From Lyophyllum atratum (taxonomy: Eukaryota > Basidiomycota > Agaricomycetes > Agaricales > Lyophyllaceae): a stretch of DNA of 64,000 nucleotides. The DNA lies in NCBI GenBank assembly GCA_014905825.1, contig JACGCN010000027.1, positions 1 through 64,000 of the forward strand, in the 5' to 3' direction. Below, piece after piece: positions 28,622 through 39,338 of this stretch (the stretch's first letter is position 1; every line of letters starts with the position of its first letter). Position numbers and translations under genes: made by a program. The notes below the pieces were generated by a model. It had not been told where the DNA came from and made no database searches. It saw only the letters and a list, made by a program, of their open reading frames with translations.

Positions 28622-28923
28622 AGGTCAAATTCCATATCTACTTTTTTCCTCAAAAAGCAAGACTTTGGAAAGATCACTTTCAGTTTATACTTTATACTCT
28701 ATGTCAACTCTATGTAGTTTGAATTTTGAAATCAGATGGATCATGGATGTGTTTCATCGAAGCCAGAGTGAAGGACGCGAGTGACTTCCTTCACTTGAGG
28801 GCATTGCATGTAGAGTCTAGATAGTAGACGGTCTCCTTTCGCGGATTGCCAACGACTCAAGATATAGCTATTTACATCAACCTGCCGATGGTACCAAAAT
28901 CCACATCATCCAGATCCCTCAAC

Positions 28924-30114
28924 TTAAGCACCATATTGAGCTGCGCCCCAATCACCCGTTCCACCCCTGCAGAAACGATCAGGAACGCCGATCGAAACAG
29001 ATAGCAAGAAAAAAGACCTACGGGAAAGTGACTGCTCCTCCAGGTGCAGTGTAAGAAGCGGTCTTGTTCTGGGGAGAGAACCACCATAGCTGCGTCAGGA
29101 TGCCGGGGTCCGTGGGCTTGTATGCACCAGGAAGGGCGATGCCCGCCGGCAAAGTCTTGCTACCTCCGTTCTGCACCTTCACCTGTACACAGTTCGGGTA
29201 GAACTGTGCTCCCATCGGAGTGCCCGCAACGTGAAGGCCGAGAATCTTGCGGAACCAATATTTCAGTTTGTTATGTCGGCGTTTGGAGACAAGAACGAGA
29301 CTGACCTCGTGACGGATGATGTATTCACCATTCGCCAGGCCAGCGGGAACGACGACGGAATATTTCCCACCATTGTGAAGGATACTCTCACCCCAGGGGA
29401 TGGATGTACGCGCAGGATGGTCTAATGCGAAAAGATAAGCCGGGGGATCGTCAATTTGGTCAAGTGACTAACATGCATCTTGATCGATTTCTGAACGTTG
29501 GAAGGCATATGCATCAGTAGGTGATAGAGGGTGATCACATAAGTTTGTAAGTTGATACTCACTGACCCAGACGTTACCGCTATCTCCTTTGAAGTTGGCG
29601 CAGCCATTGGGGCATTTGGCCATGTAAGTCATGAGCTGAAAATCGGCGGTCAATCATGCATGGACATCCGAGCTCCTCCAGGGCTTACAGGTCTGCGGTG
29701 AATTTTAGCGCCTTTATTCGAGTGGAATACATAGTGTGACAACGCACCCAGAATGGCTCGAACCCCAGCTTCCCCAGTCAAAAGTCACTGTTTCTCCAGC
29801 ATTTACCGTGGCCAAGGCCGTCACAGGAGTGTTGCCTCCCTCCTGTGTACCATAGGAAGCATTGTGAGACGGGCTCGCACGAAGAAAAGCGGAATGAGTA
29901 TTCGCACCCCACATGTAATGGTCGCCGAAGTGAAATCAGCAGCTGGTCCGTATGTGTTCAGTTTGCGGATTGGTGAGTTCGGGAGTGCGGATGCGTAGGC
30001 GTCGGCAGCAGGGTAGGTCCCAGACGAGGCTATGAAGTTCCGTACTTGGCCGTGGCCAAGGACTGAAGGAAGGAGAGAGCAAAGTGCTGCAAGTGCCGTG
30101 AACGTGGAACGCAT
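28924..30114 (-). CDS. AA9 lytic polysaccharide monooxygenase
   Basis: A secreted copper enzyme that oxidatively cuts cellulose or related glucans. The start is ATG 30112-30114. A signal peptide (MRSTFTALAALCSLLPSVLG) ends right before HGQVRNF, so the mature N-terminal His forms half the copper brace. The second brace His is in WGSSHSGPVMTYMAKCPNGC, and the axial Gln/Tyr motif is in AQFYPNCVQV. Other family blocks are IRHEILGLHVAGTPMG, IDQDAYHPARTSIPWG and GIALPGAYKPTDPGIL. Introns interrupt at GSSHSG, at CPNGC...WV and near the end. The last exon (28924-28966) gives GGTGDWGAAQYGA then TAA; reading on to 28872 uses the wrong frame. There is no carbohydrate-binding module or linker. Confidence 0.93.
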
Positions 30115-30559
30115 GGTGACGACTAGAGCTGATGATGAATTGGGCCATGACCAATTTTATATACCCTAAACTGTAGGTCTAATGCAAGGAAAGCCGAAAA
30201 ATATGCGAGTCTACGCGAGCTCTCGCATCTCGGAAGTCCATCGGATACCCGCCTGACGTTGGCATGACACCGTGCGTCTGACACTGGACTGTAGGTCGCG
30301 AAGAGACGGTTCGCCAAAGTCTGGAGCCGCTGCCATGAGATGACGCATAGGCACGAGGTACCAAAGCCACCGAAATAGACGCAATGTTATTCCGAACGTC
30401 TATTGAAAAGAGGTGAAGCAGGGCGTAAGACATCAAATGATCACAGGTAGACGTCGAGATAATTACGTTTGCCAATAGCAGTCTGACGTGCGCTTTTACA
30501 TGTCAAAAAATCCGGGGTAATACACAACTCAAGAAGATGGTCGAGACTGACCTCCCAAA
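30115..30559. other. AA9 promoter region and 3' end of the MYND gene
   Basis: Upstream DNA of the AA9 gene. It holds the TATA box and otherwise no coding signal. Confidence 0.5.
30155..30163 (-). promoter_or_regulatory. TATA box of the AA9 gene
   Basis: TATATAAAA on the minus strand, about 41 bases upstream of the ATG at 30114. The short distance implies a very short leader. A strong TATA is typical of highly inducible secreted-enzyme genes. Confidence 0.6.
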
Positions 30560-31995
30560 CTAATCAAGACCTTTATACAGAGCCTTTTCGTTTCTGTATC
30601 GACCGCACAGCGGTTTGTGGCGCGGCCATGCCTCCCTTTGATGCTCTCTAATCAAAAGTTTGACGGGGACTCTAAAACCAGTACCATTGAAAACTCACCT
30701 CGAACAATACAGGCTTACCCCACAAGCTGCGCACTGTCTCAACTCCTCTTTAACGCGACAACAACTGATCCAACATTCGCGCTTCAATGATCTCTTATCC
30801 GTCTCAAGAGGGATGTTGGGTAATTGCTCCCCCTGGTAGTAAGGATTCTATTACACCGCATCAGTCTCATTTGCAAGGTGCCAGGAATCGGTGACATACT
30901 ATAAAATTTAAGGCAGTAGTATATGTGGTATCAATATTTGTGTCGACCGCAGTATGGGGGTCTTCGTTAATGATGCCATCGAATGGGTCCCTCCCGAGAT
31001 AGGCTATCACGCGAGACATCGTATCCTGGTCCATATTTTGCCAGAATTCATAAGGTGTGAGTGCGTATTGTCGGAGGGGAGCGTCAATCCATTCAGCGAT
31101 CTTCCGTACCCTGCAGATACATAAACAGTTTATGACTTTCCCTCACTATTAGGAAACATGATACAAACATCATTTGGTCCTCCGCGTCACGTCCAAGGCG
31201 GCGATAAAGCCGAGCAAGCGTACAGCAGCCCAGAATGAAGTTTCTACGGCCTACCCTGGGGTCGGCAAGTATTCTGAGTGGCAGAATCTCCAGAGTTTTC
31301 TCATGGTAGGATGAATCGCCGCCACGACGCTCGCGAGCGGTGGCCAGGAAGATGCTGTAAATTCTTCAAACGAATTAAGCTTAGTAGAGAAAGTAAACAT
31401 TAAACTAGAGCACATACACGTCATAATGTGGCGGTTGCCCTGGATTCATCCACTGGTGTACCTTCCACCCATATTCAAGCGCGTCCACCGCTTCTGCTAG
31501 CCGTATAGGGTGCGTATATCGGAGAAGACGGGCAATACGCCAGGCTGCAGGGAGGTCCATCAGATTTTCAGGAAGGAAAGCAGAAGCACGCACTGACAAT
31601 GTCGAAGACCCTGTTCCTAACGTACTCATGTCTCTCTTTGCCCTGCAAGTCGTCACTTTTGCGCAGGATCTTTGTGTGCGGAATCGGCACGTCTTGGCAG
31701 ACTCCCAGCTCTTCCCACCGAATGTGATCTTCTGACTTCAACTGCTCAAACATCGTGTTGAGGTATTCGAGCAGTTCATTCCTTTCATCGGTTGAGACTG
31801 CATCAGACTGGTGGTTAATAGTAATCAACACTCCAGTTCGGGTATAACATACACTTATCGTCACTGCGGTACCATAGAGGGTGATGTCGACGAAATCCTT
31901 CAACCAAACAAGTCTTTACTAAAAATGCATCATGTCAGGGTACGAATCTCTACCTTTTTCAGAGGGTACATGTCCTTGGGCTTATCACTTGCCAT
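30560..31995 (-). CDS. MYND-type zinc-finger protein
   Basis: An intron-rich gene for a protein of roughly 350-400 residues with a C-terminal MYND finger. The start is ATG 31993-31995 (MASDKPKDMYPLKK). An intron then leads to FVDITLYGTAVTIS. Middle exons show helical segments such as FLATARERRGGDSSY and LARLYRRLGRDAEDQ. The C-terminal exons spell ECWISCCRVKEELRQCAACG, VSLYCS, and across a short intron REHQREAWPRHKPLCG, ending at TAG 30560-30562. This matches the MYND pattern C..C...C..C....YCS..xQ...W..HK..C, but the usual Cys before Q is His. Fungal MYND proteins of this layout are numerous and mostly uncharacterised; protein-protein binding is the likely role. Confidence 0.7.
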
Positions 31996-32242
31996 TGATT
32001 CAGATTGAGAAGGTCAGATGGATGGGATATAAAGAGCTTGATATTTAGTAGATTGCCTAGCTTAGGCGCCGAGGCTGAGGTTGTGTCGGGGGTACAGAAT
32101 CAAATGGAGGAACGGTGACCGTCTGACTGAGACCCGTGACTCGTCTAGGGCAGGTGGATTTCAAATTCCGCGATCATGCTTGCATCAAGCTCGAAGGGTG
32201 GCAATCTGAACGCATCCCTATTTATTAGGAAACACAATGCAT

Positions 32243-33274
32243 TTAACGACGACAAGCAGAGCTGGCCAGACGATCTGCCTCAACGTTCTCTTCCCTTGGA
32301 ATAGCCCAAAGCTCCACCTCGAGGCCGTCCTCCGCCATGTCTTCAATCATCGAATCCAGCTCCTTCAGCGTGTCTCCATTGACAAGAGCCCCCCCGTTCG
32401 AGTTCTTCCATCCGTTCTTCCTCCACGTAAACACCCACTGCGTCATGCTCTTCACCACATAGGCCGAGTCGCTGGCTAGCACAATACGGCTGACGCTGAA
32501 GTCATCTCCGACCGCGTCCTGCGCTACCTGCAGCGCCCGCAATGCGGCGTGTATCTCTGCGCGCTGTGATGTCTGAGGCTCGCTGTGCGGGAGGAGCTCC
32601 GAAATGTTGTGAGGGGAGGCGGGGCCGAAAAACGCGCCGACACTTGCGCGAGCGGCCGGGCTCCCATTGTCTAAGCAGGCCCCGTCAATGAAGACGATAA
32701 TCGAGCGCTTGTCCAGTATCTTAGCACCGGGATCCCGAAAGGCTGAGAAGTAGAGTCGAGAGAATGGAGCAGAGCGCTGGACAATGTTCGAGATGGATCT
32801 GTCCACAAGGCATGATCCCTTCGACGGATCGTACATCCGAGGCATCGTGATTGTCGTACCGCGCCAGTCCGTTGATACAGAGGCGCCCGGCGGGAGATCT
32901 TCGAGTATGTTCTCATGGGAGGGCAGCATGTTTAGGGGTCGACGAAGGCGATCGTGGTTCGTCAAAGGAAATACTTGGGTCCACGTGAATGTCCTGGCGC
33001 ACTTGGGATGCCATATGTGACCGTGACGCAGTAGGACACAGTCTGCCAAGCTATTGATATCATTATACAGGCCCCGTCCAGCGCCTGACGCATAGCAGCA
33101 CCTTCCTCGACGATCTGGCCAGGCCGTCCACTGATGCAGCCAGCACTTTATACGTTTGTAATCTTGTGCGACCCACTGTATATCTCTTCGGAGTATGCAG
33201 CCCTTCAAGTCTTCGACATTCGTGTCTCGTTCACACAATATGAATAGGGCAATGAAAGGATAGGTCGTCACCAT
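32243..33274 (-). CDS. RNase H-domain protein
   Basis: Probable ribonuclease H acting on RNA-DNA hybrids. The C-terminal half holds the RNase H fold: VFIDGACLDNGSPAARASVG (first Asp), RAEIHAALRALQVA (Glu), VLASDSAYVVKSM (second Asp), and EENVEADRLAS (last Asp, with His replaced by Glu-Asn context). A WRKNGWKNSNGG segment corresponds to the basic handle. The first 140 residues are poorly conserved. The start is placed at ATG 33272-33274 because the upstream in-frame codon is GTG; a shorter start (MLPSHENILED) is also possible. There are no integrase or reverse transcriptase neighbours, so it is not part of a retroelement as seen. Such single-domain RNase H genes are common in Agaricomycetes. 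Confidence 0.78.
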   Translation of the reverse strand: MVTTYPFIALFILCERDTNVEDLKGCILRRDIQWVAQDYKRIKCWLHQWTAWPDRRGRCCYASGAGRGLYNDINSLADCVLLRHGHIWHPKCARTFTWTQVFPLTNHDRLRRPLNMLPSHENILEDLPPGASVSTDWRGTTITMPRMYDPSKGSCLVDRSISNIVQRSAPFSRLYFSAFRDPGAKILDKRSIIVFIDGACLDNGSPAARASVGAFFGPASPHNISELLPHSEPQTSQRAEIHAALRALQVAQDAVGDDFSVSRIVLASDSAYVVKSMTQWVFTWRKNGWKNSNGGALVNGDTLKELDSMIEDMAEDGLEVELWAIPREENVEADRLASSACRR

Positions 33275-33542
33275 GCGATATGCATGGACTAGCACATCTC
33301 TTCATGTACTCCATATCACAACGATCGATGTTGACCATACTTTTCCAAGCACTCTGTGGCTTTTGAATTTAGACGAGCGCCAAGCCGGCCACCCACCGAT
33401 CACACACGAAACAGAAGTAAGCGACCGCGTCAGCGCGCTGGACAAGTCAGAGCTCTCCATCCTATGGTAGATCCGTGGGCTCACACACCTAGGCGGCAGC
33501 ATTTAGTAAGAGGCTGACGATGCATAGCAGAGTCTCCGTAGT

Positions 33543-35404
33543 TTACTGCTCAAAAAAAGAGTCGTCTGATGTCAATACCCCTCTCCCTGCGGCATAATAA
33601 CACCTTCCCCAATCCTCAGGCCCGCCTTCCACTGGTCCTGTCAGCACGTCGTATCCAACGTACTTCCCACTCGCATGACTATCACTACCATCGCCTTGCA
33701 CGCGCCGCACCGATACCCAAGTGCTCTCCTTGGAACCTCGCTTGTCTTCCAGGAATTGCACAAACGCGAGATTTGGTGCAGAAACAAGCTCTTCGAGGGC
33801 ACGGTTGATCCTATAGTCTTGTGCAGGGGTTGCGCTTGAAGGCTCAGAGTCTCTGTAAGGAGAGCTTGCGCTTTTCAAGTTTTGCACAACGCCTTGGTTG
33901 TCACCGTCGTTGCTTTGGGTCTCTTCCTCTGCCGTAGCTTCTGATGCATCGCTGCCGCCGGATCCGGAATCGCTCTCATCGCCTTCGCTGTCTTCTCCCT
34001 CCTCCTCCTCGCCAATGCCCCAAAGGCAAGGATCGAACCAGCTGAGGTGCGTCAGGTGCGGGAAAAGGGCCAGAGTGTTGGCGAGTAGGCTAGGATACTG
34101 GATGGGTGACGTCAGCGTTGCTACATAGGTCAAGGTGAGAAGAAGCAAATGAAAGCATCCACCTCGCGGAAGTTTCTCCGCACTGCACTTCGACTATCCC
34201 AAAACAATCCTAGCCTTTCCAGCGTCGGCACAGAGCCAATGGCAAACATAAGCCAATGGGGCGTAAATACCGACCTCCGCACAAGTAATGTTTTCAGTCT
34301 AGTGGCCGCCTTCACCGCCACGCAGAATTTTGCGAAGCTGCGATAATCTTCCGCTTCCGTGATATGTACAGAGAGAAACTCCAGGCTTTGCAAGACGTCT
34401 GGGGCAATATCTGCAGACGCGAGGAGCCAATCGATGTCTAGACTCTTCAGGCATGGGAGGTGAGCGATGACGAGGTCGTCGTAAAAGGGACCTCGGAGAC
34501 AGAGACGCTCCAGCTTTGGGTGGCGTTTGAAGAAGCGCTCTTCATCTGCGAAGAGAAAGATAGATTCAACGGAGAGCCGCGTAAGCTGCGGCCAAGTCGC
34601 CGTTGAAAATAGATCTTGGATGATGTCGTCAGGTAGATCTCTAGAGTGATATTCATGATATTGAAAGATCTGCAGGTCTACAAGGTTGGGGGAAGCCTGT
34701 AGGAGGGCGACCATTGCCGTGCTATATTCCGTCCAGGTCAAGACGTCGCATTCGGGGGTGAACTCTGTGAATGAGAAGTGCGTGAGATTCGTGAGCTTCC
34801 AGAGCTGTTGATGGAGTGTTTGAAATTAGAAAGAGAGAGGTAGAGCAGAGATAAGATACTTACGGGTGCATTACCAAGATCGCAGCTCGCTATCCCCGCG
34901 TTTGTAACTATCGTGGAAGAGAATTTCCACGTCGTTGAGGTTGGGACATGTTTCTACGAGGGCCGCATAGATCCTGTTGTCCGGAAGCTCGTTCTCATCT
35001 AACCAATGGAAGGCGGTGAGCCGTGGCATGCAGCGTATTGCATCCGCTAAGCACGAGATGGGATCCAAGAACTCGTCCGTTTTGTGATTCTGAACGGCAT
35101 TCCGTTCCGACTCGATGTCTAGAGAGGATGGAAAGCGTGGACCGCGGGTGTGTGCACGCTCGCCAGTGATCTCAACGGTACGGATACGCATAGCAAGAGC
35201 GGGTCGTGTTACCAGCACACGCCATACACTGACGCGCTTGAGGTCGCACTTCAGGTCTCGAAAATGGAGATGATCAGGGATGATCAGGGAGCAGAGCTGC
35301 TTCGAAGTAAGGGCTACGGAGAGGAGGTCGGAAGGCGCATCGATGAAGAGACAGATGTGATCCAGGATTTCAAGGGGACACGAATGCGAGTATGTGTTGC
35401 CCAT
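33543..35404 (-). CDS. F-box/LRR protein, probable single-base frameshift
   Basis: Presumed SCF substrate receptor. Exon 1 (35404 down to about 34871) encodes an F-box-like start (CPLEILDHICLFIDAPSDLL), then VALTSKQLCSLIIPDHLHFR, and AIRCMPRLTAFHWL. The next part reads LWKLTNLTHFSFTEFTPECD, followed by leucine-rich segments. After an intron at 34084-34150 it ends in an acidic stretch (GEEEEGEDSEGDESDSG) and a TAA at 33543. Between 34861 and 34900 the two parts cannot be joined by any GT-AG intron that keeps frame. A one-base change would restore DLGNAP followed by LWKL. It is the better-preserved relative of the remnant at 10.0-11.6 kb. Confidence 0.75.
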
Positions 35405-36151
35405 TGGAGTATTGAGTCCTCATTCGCGTTTCACGTCGTGTGCGATGACCTGGAAGGGGGACGAAGATAAATGTGCGGTTCAACGGTCTGGTCGCTAATT
35501 TGACATGAATCTTAGAAACAGCAGATTGAAACTTTAGCGCTTAGCTTTAGGCCTCGAGGCCTTGAGGCAACTTGAGGCCTGTCATGTGCATGAGGCCTCG
35601 ATGGCCTTGAATTTTGTCGACCCCGACTCCGACTCCCGAATGCGGAGATTGCCGTATCGTTGCAATTCGTCCCCAAGTTGCACCTTCAGGCTCCAAATCG
35701 ATGAGTAGCAACAACTTTGTATTGTATAACAATAATATAGGGTATATCACTACCATGATTAGGCATCGGCGATATAGGGTTACACAGTCATACATCGTGC
35801 GCGACATAGCACACACTTCTAGCAATTGTATTAGGCATTATCAATCCACTGCTCATCCGGAAAAACGGGGGCCTGTTTCAAGGTTGATCCTTATTCAGCT
35901 CCTCACTCCGAGCGCGGAGCTCGTCTCTACCCTAAAACCCAGACCCGTACAAGTCAGTCTCAAAGACCGCCAAGAGAAAAATGGACAGGGGACGCACCAA
36001 GGGCTGTTCGAGGTTGCTCTGGATCTCACGACTAGGAACGTGCGGCTCACGCGCGTGGTGCGCGGCCATGGGGTCGCTCGACTGGAGCCCCTCCTTGCGC
36101 TGCAGATCGGCGGGATCGTTAGATTTCTGAATACGTGGTCAGGCTATGAGT
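35405..36151. other. Intergenic with a GAGGCCT repeat patch
   Basis: A patch of partly palindromic GAGGCCT words sits at 35549-35607 (own entry). A 213-codon plus-strand frame (35614-36255) overlaps the small gene on the other strand and has no recognisable domain, so I do not call it. Confidence 0.45.
35549..35607. repeat. Clustered GAGGCCT / AGGCCTC words
   Basis: In about 60 bases the words AGGCCTCGAGGCC, CTTGAGGC, CTTGAGGCCT and GAGGCCTCGATGGCC follow one another. Several are self-complementary, so a strand could fold into hairpins. Seen directly; function unknown. Confidence 0.6.
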
Positions 36152-36340
36152 TCATTGCGAGGCGTAGAAAGCGTTGCGTACGGCAGGATGCGGCTGGATG
36201 GAGTATTGGGGCTGCTCTGAAGAAGACTGCTCCTGCTGTCCCTGGGCGCCAGTAGACGGCGACGACTGCGGGGTCTGGGATTTTTCTGGCGATCCCTTGC
36301 GGGAGATCTTGGATCTAATCTTGTTGATGAAGGAGGACAT
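36152..36340 (-). CDS. Small conserved-looking protein, 62 residues
   Basis: A single exon from ATG 36338-36340 to a TGA at 36152. The protein starts MSSFINKIRSKISRKGSPEK, basic and probably amphipathic. A Gln/Ser-rich middle follows, then a tidy end (SIQPHPAVRNAFYASQ). I do not recognise a named family. A TATATAAG box 64 bases upstream of the ATG and a well-formed start support a real gene. Codon usage is like the neighbours. Confidence 0.55.
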   Translation of the reverse strand: MSSFINKIRSKISRKGSPEKSQTPQSSPSTGAQGQQEQSSSEQPQYSIQPHPAVRNAFYASQ

Positions 36341-36755
36341 GGTTTGGGTGGAGTGGTTGAAGGGGAGAAGGTTTTGAGAGGAGAAGAGGGGACCAGGTGG
36401 ACACTTATATAGGGTTGTGTCTCATGACGTTTCGTTTCTGAATGGGTGTAGGGCTGCGGCTGTCTGGAGTCAGTCAGGGGAGCCCCTATTAGTACCGATG
36501 ATGTCATTGTCTCTAGTGGGAGGAATTAGGCCTCGGGCCCGGGCCCATCCTAGTAAGATGGGCAATAGGCCTTGCCGTGAGGCCAAGCTGAAGGCGAAAG
36601 GAAAGCACAGCTATGGCGTGATGTCGCATGAGAACAATGTTAATGGGTGCGACCTTCGAAGGGAAACTGGTATATTAGGGTTCAAACCAGGAAAAAGTCC
36701 AGAAGCTAGATACGTCGAAGCCGGAGAGAGCACGAATGGACATGGACGCCGATTA
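36341..36755. other. Intergenic; small-gene promoter and calmodulin-like 3' end
   Basis: Apart from the TATA box there is a GC palindrome near 36532-36545 (CCTCGGGCCCGGGCCC). No gene seen. Confidence 0.45.
36404..36411 (-). promoter_or_regulatory. TATA box of the small gene
   Basis: TATATAAG on the minus strand, 64 bases upstream of the ATG at 36340. Confidence 0.5.
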
Positions 36756-37617
36756 TTATGCATTCATCATCTATTGAAACGTTTGACATGATTCAATTAG
36801 ATGTAGATTCATGCTCACCTTCTTGAACTCTTCAAGGAAGCAAAACCCGAAGGTCAGAAAATGACAATTCGAACGCGGAAGAAAGGGCCTCACCAGCCAG
36901 ACTAATCTCGCCGTCTCCATTCTGATCCGCCTCCTGCATCATCTCCTGAAGTTCCACATCCGTCAAGTGCAAATCTACGTTCAATGAATACCCCTGAAAA
37001 AACGCTAAGGACATAAAACGAACGCACTCAAACTCCGCATGACAAGCCGCAACTCCTCCATACTAATCGTCCCACTCTTGTCCTTATCAAACACCTCAAA
37101 CGCCGCTTGCATCTCCGCGTCGTCGTCCACGCCCTGCATCGTCTGCGCCATCATGCTCAGGAACTCCTCGAAGTCAATCGTGCCGCTGTTATCGGTGTCG
37201 ACCTCGCGGATCATGCTGCGCAGCTCTTCGTCGCTTGGGTTCTGGCCTAGTTTGCGCATTATCTCTCCCAGCTCTTCGTGTGTGATGGTGCCATCATTGT
37301 CTGCGCCAAAAATGAGTGCGAAGTGGTGTATGGGCCACGAGGAGTCGCTCACCTTTATCGAAGAGCGCAAAGGCTTGTTTGAATTCTGGTAAATAGTGTT
37401 GGATGAGCAAGGGGGAACAACAAGGGCGCGGACACGAAGAGCACCTTCGATCTCCTCTGAGAGCCGTCACAGCATGTCAGGAAATATGACCAATCGCGAG
37501 TGGACGAAGAGAACGAACCTGCAGTCTGCAAGGACCATGACGTTAACACAAGCGCGATTTCCGACCGTGAAAAAACCCAGCGAAAACGGCGCTCACCAAG
37601 AAAATCTGGTCTGTCAT
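36756..37617 (-). CDS. Calmodulin-like protein, divergent paralogue
   Basis: A four EF-hand calcium sensor. Exons join as MTDQIFL (start 37617), a 7-nt exon (ACTGCAG), a 12-nt exon (AGGAGATCGAAG), then [10 protein letters not shown] and the main exon. A short exon gives [19 protein letters not shown], then EFKK, and a final exon gives MMNA and TAA at 36756-36758. All four calcium loops are intact: [36 protein letters not shown] and [12 protein letters not shown]. It is clearly diverged from the canonical calmodulin next door (EIEEF against EQISEF; central helix [10 protein letters not shown]) but keeps the same micro-exons, so the pair arose by tandem duplication. It may bind other targets; that is inference. 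Confidence 0.85.
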
Positions 37618-38194
37618 TGCAATATGCGAGTCGATGAAGTACGATGCGGCTGGCGGAGAGGTCAGAGGACAAGCAACGCAACGGAGCTCATATACTTATA
37701 GGCCCAGTGGCTATTTATACTCCTCAGGGTTCGACTGAGAACGGATTCATGGGCAGTGATGTTTGGGCACAGCGATGGCGGGAGCGGCATTGAATGACGT
37801 TGAACTGCCAAGCTGTGTAGGCCTGGTCTGGGTGTGGCTCGGGTGTGGCACAGCAAAGACGAGGCGGGGTGGCGGTGCCCGCCTGTCGTTAACCGACGCT
37901 TGGCGACAAGAGGTGTCAACCGACGCTTGGCGATCACTGATAGGTAATGAAACCTATGTATAGGATCCATAGGCTATTTGCATGTCCTGTATTCTTTTTT
38001 TGCATGTGGTACATTCTCTTGACGGGGTATGGCTTTCGACTGCAGGGCGTAACATACGTGGATAAGATATAGTGCTACACAAAACCGAGAAACTGCTACT
38101 TTGCGTCCGAACCGCATTCCGTTCCTAGACCGAGACCCCTCCCTATCAGGTTGGTTCATCGATCTATCGATCAGCATCATCAAGGAACATTGTA
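37618..38194. other. Spacer between the two calmodulin genes
   Basis: Should hold the promoter of the divergent calmodulin-like gene. A 16-base direct repeat (AACCGACGCTTGGCGA) occurs twice at 37891-37933. No gene seen. Confidence 0.5.
37891..37933. repeat. 16-bp direct repeat, 27-bp period
   Basis: AACCGACGCTTGGCGA is found at 37891-37906 and again, identical, at 37918-37933. It lies about 275-315 bases upstream of the calmodulin-like ATG and could be a paired factor site or a small duplication. Confidence 0.7.
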
Positions 38195-39086
<892 letters not shown>

Positions 39087-39338
39087 CGTTGGATTACTTG
39101 GTGTAAGGGTTCAGAAAGAGTGTCGTTGATGAGGAGAGGTACCCAGGTTCTAGGGGATCGCGGCAATCGCCGGTATTCTACCACATGACCCATCGATCGC
39201 GACGAGACACGTCAACAAGCCACAACACCGCAAAGACCACATTGATTCTTGAACCCAAGGAAACAAGTCCATTCCGTACATGACCGCCAGGTGAAATAAA
39301 ACAGTCGATTCTTTTCTTCATTTCGCTATTTATTCCCC

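Noticed and set aside
28872..28923. AA9 gene ending at 28872
   Set aside because: That frame does not follow from the splice phase; the correct frame stops at 28924 with a family-typical end.
32243..33274. RNase H as part of a retrotransposon
   Set aside because: No reverse transcriptase, integrase, gag or terminal repeats nearby; it fits stand-alone fungal RNase H proteins.
35614..36255. 213-codon plus-strand frame
   Set aside because: No recognisable domain, overlaps the small TATA-driven gene, and its start is weak.
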